Source of the DNA: Arcanobacterium haemolyticum
Lineage (GTDB): Bacteria > Actinomycetota > Actinomycetes > Actinomycetales > Actinomycetaceae
Length of the DNA stretch: 63,870 nt
Assembly (NCBI GenBank): GCA_021532125.1
Contig: JADYUX010000008.1
Span: 1 to 63,870, forward strand
Reading direction: 5' to 3'
In this document: positions 1 through 9,881 of the stretch, in pieces
Layout: each line of letters starts with the position of its first letter
Numbering within the stretch: position 1 is the stretch's first letter
The notes under the pieces: model-generated
The model's database searches: none
What the model was told of the DNA's origin: nothing
The model's input: only the letters and a program-made list of their open reading frames with translations
Program-made: the position numbers and the translations under genes

Positions 1-1984
1 CACCCGAAGCATTCTTAAACGCATCGGAGGCCTTCACAGACGCTTCCTCACCAATCTCAGCGTTCAACGCATCCTTAGTGACCGGCGCGGCTACCTCATT
101 GACGGTGAATTTGGCCGTAACCGTATCAACTGTCTTGTCAGAGTAGGTGACGGTGACAGTGGCAAAGTAGTCGCCCGGGGCCACATCAGCGGCTGGATTC
201 GCCGTTACTTCTCCCGTATTCGGGTTAACGGTAATCCATTCTTCTCCATCAGCCTTTGAGTACGTCACCGCACCGGTCGGCGTCGTTGGAGTTGAGGTGT
301 TCTGCTTTGTGAACGTCGGGCTTACTGCGACCGATTCTCCAGCTGTAACTGTGGATTCTTCGAACGCAGGCTCGTACATGAGATTCTGCTTACGCAGATC
401 CCCAACGGTCACTGACGCGTTGTCGTCGATGAAATTCTTCGTGGCCTTTACCGCGATTGTCGTGGCGTTGTTGGCAAGCGCACTCGCATATTCATTGAGG
501 TCAATGGAGAATGTGCCGTCGGCGCCCGTGAGTTGCTGGTAGTTAACACCTGTCTCCCGCCAGTACGGGTTTGGTGTAACCTTTGCGGTTAGTTGTCGCC
601 CGCCAACAGTCACATTGACGTAGACGTCTTGTGGGACTCCGTCGGTAGTGACGTCAAGAGTATCGATGAGGCCGTCGTCGATAGTGACCTTACCCGTCAG
701 GATGTTGTCGTCACTGAGCGAGAGACTCTGATCGACGATATCGAGGGCTTCTCCTGCCCGCTCAAACGTGAGCTTCTTCTGCTTACCCGCGATTTCGGAT
801 GTGATTTTGTTTTCCGATTCTTGGGTAGCTGATATGACGCTTTTGACCGCACCGTTTCCATTGGTGTAGGCAATTTCGAGCGTATCGATAGGAGCCGAAT
901 AGCTTCCATCCTCAAAGTGTTGCTTCGAGTTGTTGACACTGACGGAGCCGGAGTTCATCAGACGAGCGCTCGCGTTTGAGTTGCCCGTGAGGTCAACATC
1001 AAACAGTGTTGGCTGGTCAACCGTGAAGGTGCCGCCCGAAACAGCGAGGAGTTTCAGAGCTCCGCTACCATCGGCTTTCAGTGTCGTCGTTGAGTAGGGG
1101 TTCGCATTAAACGATGCACCACTTCCGAGGGAAATGATGTTGCCTGTGTACGCACCAAGGCCCTGAGCATCAAAGTTGAAGGTCGAGCCTTTGCCAACGT
1201 TAATGGACGATCCACTTCCTGCGAGACGGATCGCAACACTGGTGTCACCTGTACCCCATGCGCCGTTAGAGGTAACGTTCAGCCTTCCTCCGTCTTGAAC
1301 ATTGACCGCTCCCGCTCCGGAGATGTAGATCGCTCCGGCAAGCTTCTTGTCGCCTGCGACAGTATTGAGGTCGATGTTCAAGGAGGCACCATCAGCGATA
1401 TTGACTGGCTTTGACCCCTGCAGATTCAACGCATACGCGGTTCCTGTTGGGGCACCTTCAATCGAGTTTCGGTTCATGTGCGGTTCAAGTGTGACCTGTG
1501 CTCCTTCTTCGAGAGTTACACCTTCACCGCTGTTGGAGATTTGGAGGACGTGTCCGCCGACCGTCGACATCTTGACGTTACTGCCCGCTTTAAATACAGC
1601 AGTATCAGCTTCGATTGCCTGGTTACCGTTCGTCTGTGACTCATACGACTTCGTTGAGCCACCGATTCCTGTCACGTAGCTGTCGACTGATTTGATGTCG
1701 ATGTCACCATAGAAGTCAATGGCCGCTGTACGGTTAGCTTGCACGTAAATAGCCTGTGCACCCGTGTAGCTAATGTTTTCCAGGTTGTATTTCGCAGCGT
1801 TAGAGATGATGCCGAAGTACGTGTGGCCGAACATATCGAGGTTCTTGAACGTAACCGTGCCGGTTCCCTGGAAGTTCAAGGCATTTCCAGCGAAGTCAAC
1901 CTTGTAGCGGACACCCTCAGTAGCTGATTCGAAGGTAATGTCGCGAGCCGCCTTTGTTGTGACGTGCTGTCGCGATCCATTCTT
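1..1984 (-). CDS. Body of secreted Rib/pectate-lyase-like adhesin (frameshifted, partial)
   Basis: Reading the minus strand one frame away from the upstream signal-peptide ORF gives about 661 codons with no stop, running off the window. The translation is rich in Thr, Ser, Asn and Gly and looks like a right-handed beta-helix adhesive region (recurrent short strands such as GTGTVTFKNLDMFG and GGRLNVTSNG). It then changes to beta-sandwich domains; the last one resembles a Rib/alpha-like surface domain (YFATVTVTYSDKTVDTVTAKF). It has no start codon or ribosome site of its own, and the frame is closed by TAA at 1994-1996. It is therefore almost certainly the rest of the protein started at 2319. 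The C terminus, where a cell-wall anchor would sit, lies outside the window. Confidence 0.75.
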
Positions 1985-2319
1985 TAGGGGGATTTATCGC
2001 CCGCCCCTGTCAGTGTCGACGTATTGAGATCGATGTCTGCCGCGATCTTAATGACGGAGGCATCGCTCTGAACAATCGCGTTCCACAGCTCGTCGGCCGT
2101 CGAGACGGTGACCGAGTTTGAGTCGTCGGTCGGGGGAAGGAGTGCAGCATCAGTCGCTGTGAGCATATTGACGCTCGACTGCGGCGCAGCAAAGGCCGAG
2201 CCTGCCATGAAGGCGCCTGTGCCGAATGTGAGGACTGTTGAGAGTGCTGAGGCGAGTGCGATATTCGCGACGCGCTTGCCGGGACGAGTGCCCGATGGAT
2301 CATTCTTATGCATTGCCAT
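1984..2319 (-). CDS. N-terminal fragment of the adhesin: signal peptide and start of mature domain
   Basis: A 111-residue ORF with a long Gram-positive style export signal: basic residues 6-16, a hydrophobic core at about 18-40 and a probable cleavage site after SAFA (residue 44). The mature part (ADELWNAIVQSDASVIKIAADIDL) is the usual opening of pectate-lyase-like adhesive domains. The frame ends at TAA (1984-1986), directly after a run of five C (G5 at 1987-1991 on the plus strand). Adding one C would join it to the downstream frame (SP-LKNG). A purine-rich AAAGGA lies about 16 nt before the ATG, longer than the usual spacing. Either a phase-variable off state, a true pseudogene or a sequence error; the reading itself is clear. 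Confidence 0.75.
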   Translation of the reverse strand: MAMHKNDPSGTRPGKRVANIALASALSTVLTFGTGAFMAGSAFAAPQSSVNMLTATDAALLPPTDDSNSVTVSTADELWNAIVQSDASVIKIAADIDLNTSTLTGAGDKSP

Positions 2320-2575
2320 TATAGCTAGCCCTATATCCTTTCATTGAATATGGGTAATATGAGGATTCATGAAGAATCCGCCTGTCGACGAGCTTCACAT
2401 ACGTCTTCCAAGAATGTCAATGATTAGTCACATAAGTAGAGATCACATTTTTAGTCGGAATAGATCAACAAGCTTCCTACCTGCTGATATGTAGCTTTTT
2501 CACCTCTCCACCCACAGTTTTCAACTATGGACTATTGGGTCACACTCAAGGTATTTCTTGCAGTTTTTTTACCAG

Positions 2576-2611
2576 CATATAGATGTGTAAAAATTTTTAC
2601 ACATCTATATG
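2576..2611. repeat. Perfect 36-bp palindrome (18-bp arms, no loop)
   Basis: The left arm CATATAGATGTGTAAAAA is followed immediately by its exact reverse complement. The centre is AAAAATTTTT. It is not followed by a T tract on the plus strand, so it does not look like a simple terminator. It lies about 260 bp upstream of the adhesin start and 575 bp upstream of the flavoprotein gene. It could be an operator, a cruciform or a bidirectional transcription barrier. Confidence 0.8.
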
Positions 2612-3125
2612 ATTGAGGTGAATTCAATCATGTCAAAAATGGCGACCTTGAACACATTTCACGACTGCGATGCGAATTACCTAATTAGTGTATTAGCGGT
2701 TTCTCGAGGCAACAGAATTTCCACATTCATATGTCACTCATTACATTACGATCGCATATATGGCACTTTTCCCGCAGGATGTCGCCAAAGCCCTTCTTCT
2801 TCGCCTTTTGGCGAAATATCTACGTTGCAAGCAATGCCGTACACTGCGTGCCACACGCCGCTGAAGAAACCTCGCCGCTCGCCACGTTAGCTACCACGCA
2901 TGCCCCACACTCAGGTTTCGCACCGCATGATGCTGTACACTGCGTGCCCACCGGAAACCTCGGCCGCGCACTCCACCGATTCCACCATTTCTCACGCGAC
3001 CTTCACGCGCGGAATTCGTCGTTAATCGTTCGTGCCCACGCACCTTCGCACACGATCCCCTTCGCCACGTTGCACACACTCACAGCCCGATCCGATATTC
3101 CCCGTTCGTCCCCGAGAGAATCTCC

Positions 3126-3154
3126 TTCCGAGCCTGGCCTTCCGCCCTTATACT
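3126..3154 (+). promoter_or_regulatory. Candidate sigma-70-type promoter of the RclA-like gene
   Basis: TTCCGA (3126-3131), a 17-bp spacer and TATACT (3149-3154). The -10 is good and the -35 weak. It is followed after about 20 nt by AGGAGG (3176-3181) and the ATG at 3187. Confidence 0.45.
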
Positions 3155-3186
3155 CACCTCGGAGACATATCCGCTAGGAGGCACAC

Positions 3187-4575
3187 ATGGAAACATTCGA
3201 CCTGCTCGTCGTCGGCGGCGGTAAAGCCGGGAAATCCCTCGCAATGGCGCAAGCTAAGGCTGGCTGGAAAGTCGCGATGGTTGAGCGCAAGTTCGTTGGA
3301 GGCACATGCATTAACGTTGCATGTATTCCGACGAAGTCGCTGGTGGCGTCTGCCCGCCGCATGGCCGATACGCGTACCGACAGCGTTTTTGGCATCACGG
3401 GAACATCGAACGCTGCTGTCGATTTGACCGCTCTGCGCGCCCACAAGGAAGGTATCGTTGGCGCGATGGTGGCAGCTCACGAGAAGATGTTTGCTGCTCC
3501 CGGCATTGATTTCATTCGCGGCGAGGCCCGCTTCACAGGCCCCCGCACCGTCGATGTCGCTCTCGAAGACGGCGGCACCCGCACTCTTACGGCGGAACGC
3601 GTACTCATCAATCTTGGTTCGCGGCCGGCCTTGCCAAACATTCCCGGCCTTGCCGAGTCCGGTGCGTGGACGAGCGAAGATATCCTCCGTCTCGAGGAAC
3701 TTCCGTCTACGCTAACAATTCTTGGCGGCGGATACATCGGCGTTGAATTTGCCCAGATGATGGCTGAGTTCGGTGTCAAGGTCACGCTCGTTGCGTCAGA
3801 TGCCCACGTCCTCCCGCGCGAGGATGAAGACGCCGCCAAGGAAGTTGAGGCAGGACTTCTCGAGTCCGGTGTCGAAATTAAACATAACGTGCGTATCGTC
3901 GCCGTATCCGGCCATGCCGGTTCCAGCGATGACGCCCTGACCGCCGAACTTTCGGACGGTACGACGATCTCGTCGGCTGCTCTACTCGTCGCCGCTGGCC
4001 GCCTACCAAATACCGATGGCATCGGCCTCGATAAGGCGGGCGTTGAACTCAACGAACGCGGAATGATCGTCGTCGACGACCAGCGCCGCACCTCTGCTGA
4101 CAACGTCTGGGCTGCTGGTGATAGCGCTGGAACTCCGATGTTCACCCACGCGTCGTGGCATGACTTCCGGGTGATTCGCGCCCAGCTCACTGGTCAGCCT
4201 GCCGAATTTGCAACCGTTGCCGGCCGCCAGATCCCCTACTCGGTATTCACCACGCCTGAGCTCGCCCGCATCGGCATGTCTGAATCGGAAGCGCGCGACA
4301 AGGGACTTGATGTCCTCGTCGCTAAGATTCCAGCCAATGCAATTCCTCGCGCTAAGACGACGCGCACGAAGCACGGAATCTGGAAGGGAATCGTCGACGC
4401 AAATACTGGCAAGATCCTTGGCGTAACGCTCGTCGGTCCTGAATCTGGCGAGGTTATCACGGCAGTGCAGGCAGCTATCGCCGGAGGCCTCACCTACCAG
4501 CAGTTGCGTTTCCTCCCCATTGCGCATCCGACAATGAGCGAGGGCCTCAACATCCTGTTTGATCAGCTCCCCTAA
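3187..4575 (+). CDS. RclA-like FAD/NAD(P)-dependent disulfide oxidoreductase
   Basis: 462 residues, the normal length for the class I pyridine nucleotide-disulfide reductase family. The FAD fold is at the N terminus (VVGGGKAGKSLAMA), followed by the redox-active Cys pair C41-N-V-A-C46 in GGTCINVACIPTK. A second nucleotide fold is at about 178-190 (ILGGGYIGVEFA), with the dimerisation domain and HPTMSEG near the end. The wording of the first 50 residues (GKAGKSLAMAQAKAGWKVAMVE) is closest to RclA/YkgC, a flavoprotein protecting against reactive chlorine through copper reduction, rather than to dihydrolipoamide dehydrogenase or MerA; there is no C-terminal Cys pair. The start is fixed by AGGAGG six bases upstream of ATG. 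It probably acts in the cytoplasm in oxidative defence; the substrate is not provable from sequence. Confidence 0.8.
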   Translation: METFDLLVVGGGKAGKSLAMAQAKAGWKVAMVERKFVGGTCINVACIPTKSLVASARRMADTRTDSVFGITGTSNAAVDLTALRAHKEGIVGAMVAAHEKMFAAPGIDFIRGEARFTGPRTVDVALEDGGTRTLTAERVLINLGSRPALPNIPGLAESGAWTSEDILRLEELPSTLTILGGGYIGVEFAQMMAEFGVKVTLVASDAHVLPREDEDAAKEVEAGLLESGVEIKHNVRIVAVSGHAGSSDDALTAELSDGTTISSAALLVAAGRLPNTDGIGLDKAGVELNERGMIVVDDQRRTSADNVWAAGDSAGTPMFTHASWHDFRVIRAQLTGQPAEFATVAGRQIPYSVFTTPELARIGMSESEARDKGLDVLVAKIPANAIPRAKTTRTKHGIWKGIVDANTGKILGVTLVGPESGEVITAVQAAIAGGLTYQQLRFLPIAHPTMSEGLNILFDQLP

Positions 4576-4617
4576 CGAACGCTCCGTTTCGGTACAGGAA
4601 AACCTTGTGCCGCACAT

Positions 4618-4650
4618 GGTGGCGCGTCTCTATTGTGGCGCGCCACCTTT
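4618..4650 (+). terminator. Hairpin terminator after the flavoprotein gene
   Basis: GGTGGCGCG (4618-4626) pairs with CGCGCCACC (4639-4647), a 9-bp GC-rich stem with a 12-nt loop followed by TTT. It lies 42 nt after the stop codon and before the next gene's ribosome site. Confidence 0.65.
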
Positions 4651-4681
4651 GCGTTTCTCTCTTACGTCAAGGAAGGCCATC

Positions 4682-5317
4682 ATGCTCGCTGCTGAGCGCC
4701 GTGCACGTCTCCATCGCCGCGTACGAATAATTGTCGGAATCACGATCACATATAACGTGATCGAAGCTCTTGTCTCTTTGTGGGCCGGCGCAGCCGCTTC
4801 GTCTGCGGCACTCATCGGTTTCGCCTTGGATTCTGTCATCGAGGTGCTATCGGCGGCGGCTATCGCATGGCAGTTCACCCGTAAAGACCCGGAACGCTGG
4901 GAGCGCGTCACGGTTCGAATGGTCGCTGTTGCGTTTTTCGCGCTCGCTGCTTATGTGACGATTGATGGCATTATTGCGTTGGCCGGTGGGCATGCTGCCG
5001 ACCACAGTCCACTTGGCCTCGGAATCACGATTGCCAGCCTAGTCATCATGCCCTTGCTTTCGTTGGTCGAGTTCCGCACAGGTCGTGAACTCGGTTCCGC
5101 TGCGGTCATGGCTGATTCGAAGCAACTCCTACTCTGCATCTACCTGTCAGGAACCGTGCTTCTTGGACTCGCCCTTAATAGCTTGTTCGGCTGGTGGTGG
5201 GCGGATTCGGTTGCCGCGTTCGTCGTCGCACTACTCGCCGTCCGGGAAGGGCTTGAAGCCTGGGGCGGCGAGGCTGAATCTCCTTTTGAGGTATTGGGCG
5301 AGCTCGACGACGAGTAG
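4682..5317 (+). CDS. CDF-like cation transporter, short form
   Basis: 211 residues from the ATG preceded by AAGGAAGG. An upstream in-frame ATG at 4559 overlaps the flavoprotein and would add non-hydrophobic sequence. There are about five to six hydrophobic segments. Two carry the membrane Asp motifs of cation diffusion facilitators: GFALDSVIEVLSA near residue 50 and WWADSVAAFVVA near residue 180. The cytoplasmic C-terminal metal domain of classical CDF proteins is missing, so it is the short TMEM163-like form. It is likely an inner-membrane divalent metal exporter (Zn, Mn or Co unknown). It follows the RclA-like gene across a terminator, so co-transcription is doubtful. Confidence 0.7.
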   Translation: MLAAERRARLHRRVRIIVGITITYNVIEALVSLWAGAAASSAALIGFALDSVIEVLSAAAIAWQFTRKDPERWERVTVRMVAVAFFALAAYVTIDGIIALAGGHAADHSPLGLGITIASLVIMPLLSLVEFRTGRELGSAAVMADSKQLLLCIYLSGTVLLGLALNSLFGWWWADSVAAFVVALLAVREGLEAWGGEAESPFEVLGELDDE

Positions 5318-5457
5318 GCGACAGCGCTTTCCGACTGAGTATCTTGTCGACGACGCCGTCACCTACCGTCGATATGTTTCAGTTGTATGAAATTTCCATA
5401 CACGTGCACCACCATGACCGATACTGCCGCAAAATCTGCGCGTAGGCTTTCGATGCC

Positions 5458-7143
5458 CTAGAACAACCCCGTAATCTTGCCATCGGGCGTCACATCGATA
5501 CGCTCGGCTGCCGGCACCTTCGGGAGTCCGGGCATCGTCATAATCTCCCCCGTGAGAGCGACAATAAATCCAGCCCCGGCGGAAACTTTCAGGTTTCGTA
5601 CCGTGATGGAGAAACCTCGGGGAGCGCCGAGAAGCTTGGCATCGTCGGAGAAGGAGTACTGTGTTTTTGCCATGCAGATCGGCAGGTCACCAAACCCTTG
5701 CTCTGTGAGTTGCTTTGCCTGCTTTTTGGCGGCGAGGGTCAGCTCTACGCCCTCGGCGTGGTACACCTTCGTCGCAATTGAGGCGAGCTTTCCCTCGATC
5801 GTCGTCCCGAGCTCGTAGGCGTGCGAGAACTGCGATGCCGTCGCCTCTTTGCCTTCACACAATCGCACTACTTCTTTCGCCAGGGCAATGCCGCCCTCGC
5901 CGCCTTGTGCCCACACTTCGGAGAGCGCCACATTGACGCCGAGTTCACGGCAGGCTTCCTCAACAAGGTCGAGTTCTGCCTTTGTATCTGTCGGGAATGC
6001 GTTGATACCGACGACAACGGGGAGGCCGAACACGTCCTGCATGGTACTCACGTGTTGAAGCAAATTAGGCATGCCCCGGCGAAGAGCTTCGAGATCCTCG
6101 TTTCCAAGTTCCGTCTTCGCTAACCCACCGTGCATCTTCAGGGCGCGGACGGTCGCCACCACGACACATGCGTCAGGAGCGAATCCCGCGAAACGACTGG
6201 TGATGTCACAGAACTTTTCGGCGCCGAGGTCGGCACCGAATCCGGCTTCGGTGACGGCGTACTCTCCGAGTTTGAGGGCGATGTCTGTTGCGATCACAGA
6301 GTTGCATCCGTGGGCAATATTGGCGAACGGTCCGCCGTGGACAAAGGCCGGGGTGTGTTCGAGAGTTTGGACGAGGTTGGGTTTGATGGCGTCCTTGAGA
6401 AGGGCAGCCATTGCGCCCTCGGCATGGAGATCGTGAGCCGTGACAGGTTCGCCGTCGTAGGTGAGGCCGACGACCATCCGCCCAAGACGCGCTTTCAGGT
6501 CCATGAGATCGGTGGCGAGGCAGAATACGGCCATCACTTCAGATGCCACAGTGATGTCGAAGCCGTCCTCTCGGGGTACACCTTGCATTTTCCCGCCGAG
6601 GCCACCGACGATGTGGCGAAGCTGCCGATCGTTCATATCAACAGCACGTTTCCACGTGATGCTCTTGGGGTCGATCCCGAGTTGATTGCCCTGCTGGATG
6701 TGGTTGTCGATAAGGGCGGCAAGGAGGTTATTGGCTGCGCCGATTGCGTGGAAGTCTCCCGTGAAATGCAGGTTGATATCTTCCATGGGAATGACCTGGG
6801 CGTATCCGCCACCTGCCGCGCCGCCTTTCATGCCAAACACCGGGCCGAGGGACGGTTCCCGGAGCGCTAGGACGGCCTTTTTGCCAATTTTCCGGAGGCC
6901 ATCAGCGAGGCCGACCGATGTTGTCGTTTTCCCTTCGCCAGCAGGAGTAGGCGTGATTGCCGTGACAAGGATGAGTTTGCCACGTCGAGGGACGTCGGCG
7001 AGCGCGTGGATATCGACCTTAGCTTTGTACTTGCCGTAGTGTTCGAGCTGCTCATCGACAAGTCCAAGTTCTTCGGCGACTGCCGAGATGGGGAGTGGAT
7101 GCGCTTCCTGTGCGATTTCGATATCCGACTTGTGCTCCACCAT
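5458..7143 (-). CDS. fhs: Formate-tetrahydrofolate ligase
   Basis: 561 residues, full length. It makes 10-formyl-THF from formate, THF and ATP in one-carbon metabolism. The P-loop region [16 protein letters not shown] lies at about 64-79, followed by [21 protein letters not shown], typical of the family, and the C-terminal [12 protein letters not shown] signature. The start codon ATG has AAAGG about 8 nt upstream. Formate could come from pyruvate formate-lyase or glycyl-radical metabolism, which would fit the anaerobic reductase found elsewhere in the window. It is a single-gene unit between a convergent CDF-like gene and kup. The 256-bp leader (7144-7399) shows no riboswitch that I can recognise. 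Confidence 0.97.
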   Translation of the reverse strand: MVEHKSDIEIAQEAHPLPISAVAEELGLVDEQLEHYGKYKAKVDIHALADVPRRGKLILVTAITPTPAGEGKTTTSVGLADGLRKIGKKAVLALREPSLGPVFGMKGGAAGGGYAQVIPMEDINLHFTGDFHAIGAANNLLAALIDNHIQQGNQLGIDPKSITWKRAVDMNDRQLRHIVGGLGGKMQGVPREDGFDITVASEVMAVFCLATDLMDLKARLGRMVVGLTYDGEPVTAHDLHAEGAMAALLKDAIKPNLVQTLEHTPAFVHGGPFANIAHGCNSVIATDIALKLGEYAVTEAGFGADLGAEKFCDITSRFAGFAPDACVVVATVRALKMHGGLAKTELGNEDLEALRRGMPNLLQHVSTMQDVFGLPVVVGINAFPTDTKAELDLVEEACRELGVNVALSEVWAQGGEGGIALAKEVVRLCEGKEATASQFSHAYELGTTIEGKLASIATKVYHAEGVELTLAAKKQAKQLTEQGFGDLPICMAKTQYSFSDDAKLLGAPRGFSITVRNLKVSAGAGFIVALTGEIMTMPGLPKVPAAERIDVTPDGKITGLF

Positions 7144-7399
7144 CGTGTGCCTTTCTCATCGTCATTGAGAGCTGGGATTGAGCTATTGTCCGCGACTGCG
7201 AGCAAAGCCGCTCCAACCTTCGTCGTCCTCTATGTGCGCTACCACCGATATGCTGCCGATCGCCGTCGACCAGCGCAAATCGCGCATACTCCAACCGTAC
7301 CGGAGGACGCTTGCCTCGTGGTGGTGTTTTGCTCGCTAGCCGGGATTGCGAGTAAGGGACGACGAGGTTCGGCGAGCCGTGGGAGGCACGTCAGCGCCG

Positions 7400-9370
7400 C
7401 TAGATCGCGATCCTCGTCGTAATTTCCGTTGTCCGGTCGGGCGGCAAATGGAGTATCCACTGCGGGGAGGCGCTGAGGCGGGTCATCCACACGAAGATGC
7501 GTTTGCGCCACCACACCATCGATGGGGAGTCGCTCGCAGTAATTTCTAAGTGCGAGAGCATGAGGCGAGCTTCAGCCACTTTCCACTGGCCTAAACCAAA
7601 ATCTTTCTCAGCCTTACACAAAGCTTCGTCGAGGTCTCGTCGTTCCATGAATCCAAAGCGGACTGTCATGTGAACGATTCCGGGGATGGACGTCTGGAGC
7701 TTGTCGAAGGTGACGCGCCCTTTGGTGGGTGCGTACGGAACAGGTACGGATTTGAGGGAGACGATCACGACGTGCTCGTGAAGGACGTGGTGGGCTTCGA
7801 CGCTGAATCGGAGTGAGCTCGGAACCGTTGTCGTCATGGAATGTGGGTAGACAACCGTCCCGGGAATTCGCGGCACCGGGTGCCGTTCAAGATCGGTGAG
7901 GAAGCGCGCGAGCGGCCTTTCCTTCTCGCGTCGCGCTTCGGTGACGAGCACTTCTCCACGTTTCCAGGTTGTCATGAGGAACATAAGAAGGCAGGCAATG
8001 GAAAGTGGGAGCCATCCACCTGACACGAGTTTTGTGGCGTTTGCAGCGAGGATCGGCCATTCGACAACACTGAGCCCAGCGCCGAATGCTAGTGATCCGA
8101 CGATCGGCCACGCCCAGGCTGTGCGTGTGAGTACACACATCAAAGCCGTCGTGATAACGAAATCCATACTGATCGCCAGCCCGTATGCAGAAGAGAGACC
8201 TTCCGATGAGCCGAAAGCGACAATCACGGAGGCAACCGCAACGTACAGCAGACCGTTGACCACTGGCAGGTATATCTGGCCGCGGGAATGAGCTGACGTG
8301 TGAACAACTGTCATGTGCGGGAGATACCCCAGTTGTGAGGCTTGTTTCGCCATTGAGTAGGCGCCGGAAATGACTGCTTGGGATGCAATAAGTGTCGCTA
8401 GTGTCGCAAGGAAAACGAAGGGAACCGTCAGTTCTGCCGGTACGAGGTGGAAGAACGGGTGGGTGATCGCTGATGGGTCGTCGATGAGGAGTGCACCTTG
8501 GCCGAGGTAGTTGAGGATGAGGGCCGGCATGACAACGCCGATCCATACGATCTGGATTGGCTTGCGCCCAAAGTGTGAGACGTCGGCGTAGAGCGCTTCG
8601 GCACCGCTAACGGAGAGAACAATGGCGCTCAAGGCGAGGAAAGACACGAGCGGGTGATGATAGACGAATAGCGCGCCTTCAGTTGGTGACAGAGCGATGA
8701 GAATACGCGGGTTCGTCACGATATGTGGGATTCCAGCTCCGGCGATACACGCGAACCAGAGTGCCATGACCGGGCCGAATACTTTTCCGATCCCGCTCGT
8801 GCCATAACGTTGAGCCCAAAACAGGGCGGTGAGTACTGCAAGCGATAACGGAACGACGAGGTTCGGCATCGTCGGGAATGCGACCTTGAGGCCCTCGATT
8901 GCCGACATCACGGAGATAGCCGGTGTAATAACAGAATCGCCGAAGAAAAGAGAGGCGCCGAAGACTCCGAGCATGGCGACGACGATGATCGCACGGGGGT
9001 TCCGGAGGTTGGCGCGGACAAGGGTGGAGAGGGCAAGGATGCCACCGACGCCGTCGTGGTCGGCCCGCAAGACGAAGCCAACGTATTTGATCGTCACGAT
9101 GATGACGAGGCACCAGATGATGCACGACACCACGCCGGTGATATCACTCGCTGTGAGGTGTACTGCGCCATTTCCGAGCGTAAAGACCGTGCGCATGACG
9201 TAGAGAGGGCTTGTGCCGATGTCTCCGAATACGACGCCGAGAGCGGCGAGACTGAGTGCGGCTGTTGCGCGCGGTGTCAGAGAAGTTTCACGCTGAGCAG
9301 CCTTGGGATGTGCGGAAGTACCCTGTGTCTGCGTTGCACCTGCGGGGGTAACCGCATGAGTTTTTATCAC
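7400..9370 (-). CDS. kup: Kup-type potassium uptake permease
   Basis: 656 residues. The N-terminal signature ALSLAALGVVFGDIGTSPLYVMR marks KUP/HAK/KT potassium:proton symporters. About twelve hydrophobic segments fill residues 35-460, followed by a roughly 190-residue hydrophilic cytoplasmic tail, as in E. coli Kup (622 aa). The start is taken as GTG at 9370, with no clear ribosome site. The first 30 residues are poorly conserved, so a later start is possible. It is transcribed alone. The 9371-9560 leader was examined for a c-di-AMP riboswitch; none could be recognised by eye. Confidence 0.95.
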   Translation of the reverse strand: MIKTHAVTPAGATQTQGTSAHPKAAQRETSLTPRATAALSLAALGVVFGDIGTSPLYVMRTVFTLGNGAVHLTASDITGVVSCIIWCLVIIVTIKYVGFVLRADHDGVGGILALSTLVRANLRNPRAIIVVAMLGVFGASLFFGDSVITPAISVMSAIEGLKVAFPTMPNLVVPLSLAVLTALFWAQRYGTSGIGKVFGPVMALWFACIAGAGIPHIVTNPRILIALSPTEGALFVYHHPLVSFLALSAIVLSVSGAEALYADVSHFGRKPIQIVWIGVVMPALILNYLGQGALLIDDPSAITHPFFHLVPAELTVPFVFLATLATLIASQAVISGAYSMAKQASQLGYLPHMTVVHTSAHSRGQIYLPVVNGLLYVAVASVIVAFGSSEGLSSAYGLAISMDFVITTALMCVLTRTAWAWPIVGSLAFGAGLSVVEWPILAANATKLVSGGWLPLSIACLLMFLMTTWKRGEVLVTEARREKERPLARFLTDLERHPVPRIPGTVVYPHSMTTTVPSSLRFSVEAHHVLHEHVVIVSLKSVPVPYAPTKGRVTFDKLQTSIPGIVHMTVRFGFMERRDLDEALCKAEKDFGLGQWKVAEARLMLSHLEITASDSPSMVWWRKRIFVWMTRLSASPQWILHLPPDRTTEITTRIAI

Positions 9371-9881
9371 GGCGGACTACGCTACTCCGCGCTCGCGGTA
9401 AGGCAATACCCGGGGAGGATGATTTAGGAGACAGTTGTGAGTGCACAGTTGGGTGCAGGACTCGTGCGTGTGAATAAACGTGACGTTTGCCCACCTTCGT
9501 CGTTTTTCATGACGTAGGTAACGAAAACGTCAGGTGACTATCACTGTTTGACCGGAATTTCGTCGAGATATTACCGCTCACTTATCCCTCCTACCTGGGG
9601 TTTCGTCGCCAATCCTGAGCACTTAGGCCCCAAATATCGCGAGATTCTCGGATCTCAACCAGTGTTCCGAAATGTGGGCACGTTCGCGAGATAGTCACGA
9701 ACACTGCATCCTGGTTCGTATTAGTTCCCGAAGAAACTTCCTTACTTCGGCGGGACTCACTCACGAGCGACGGACGTTCTAACCAGCCGCCAGCCGGCCA
9801 GGAAAACACCCACGATCCCCCGCTCGCGACATGGCCCTGCCACACGTTTCTTCTCCGGCTCAACACATCAAGGTTCCTCCT
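9371..9881. other. Divergent spacer between kup and the DAACS symporter
   Basis: 511 bp with no credible gene; the long reading frame on the minus strand here is a shadow. It must carry both promoters. The plus-strand half holds two strong hairpins, listed separately, that would sit in the symporter leader. Confidence 0.5.
9657..9750 (+). promoter_or_regulatory. Possible structured leader of the amino-acid symporter
   Basis: CAGTGTTC (9660-9667) pairs perfectly with GAACACTG (9699-9706), extendable by AACC/GGTT. An inner GTTCG/CGAAC stem competes with it. A second hairpin follows, CCGAAG (9728-9733) with CTTCGG (9745-9750), with an alternative outer stem AGTTCCCG/CGGGACT. Alternative pairings fit an RNA switch, but no known riboswitch consensus was recognised. 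Confidence 0.3.

Larger units (their letters stand above)
2320..3186. other. 867-bp non-coding spacer, AT-rich in its first half
   Basis: No ORF here has a ribosome site or recognisable product. The first 450 bp are clearly richer in A+T than the flanking genes. They contain a 17-bp inverted repeat (GGATTC-N5-GAATCC, 2363-2379) just upstream of the adhesin and the 36-bp palindrome listed separately. A small hairpin TTCGCC-TTTT-GGCGAA lies at 2800-2815. A 14-bp direct repeat GTACACTGCGTGCC occurs near 2838 and 2934. The last 60 bp hold the promoter and ribosome site of the flavoprotein gene. Confidence 0.6.

Noticed and set aside
2731-3177. 148-codon frame in the spacer before the RclA-like gene
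   Set aside because: Composition is His/Pro/Arg-rich without domain, and no ribosome site precedes it; the promoter of the real gene lies inside it.
3187-4575. Mercuric reductase or dihydrolipoamide dehydrogenase
   Set aside because: No N-terminal metal-binding domain or C-terminal Cys pair for MerA, and no pyruvate dehydrogenase genes nearby; the N-terminal wording is RclA-like.
6130-6870. 246-codon frame antisense to fhs
   Set aside because: The fhs translation is unmistakable in the other strand; this frame has no recognisable domain.
7144-7399. THF riboswitch before fhs
   Set aside because: No recognisable core was found by eye in the 256-bp leader.
9371-9560. c-di-AMP riboswitch before kup
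   Set aside because: Suspected because kup genes often have one, but the conserved pattern could not be found on the minus strand of this region.
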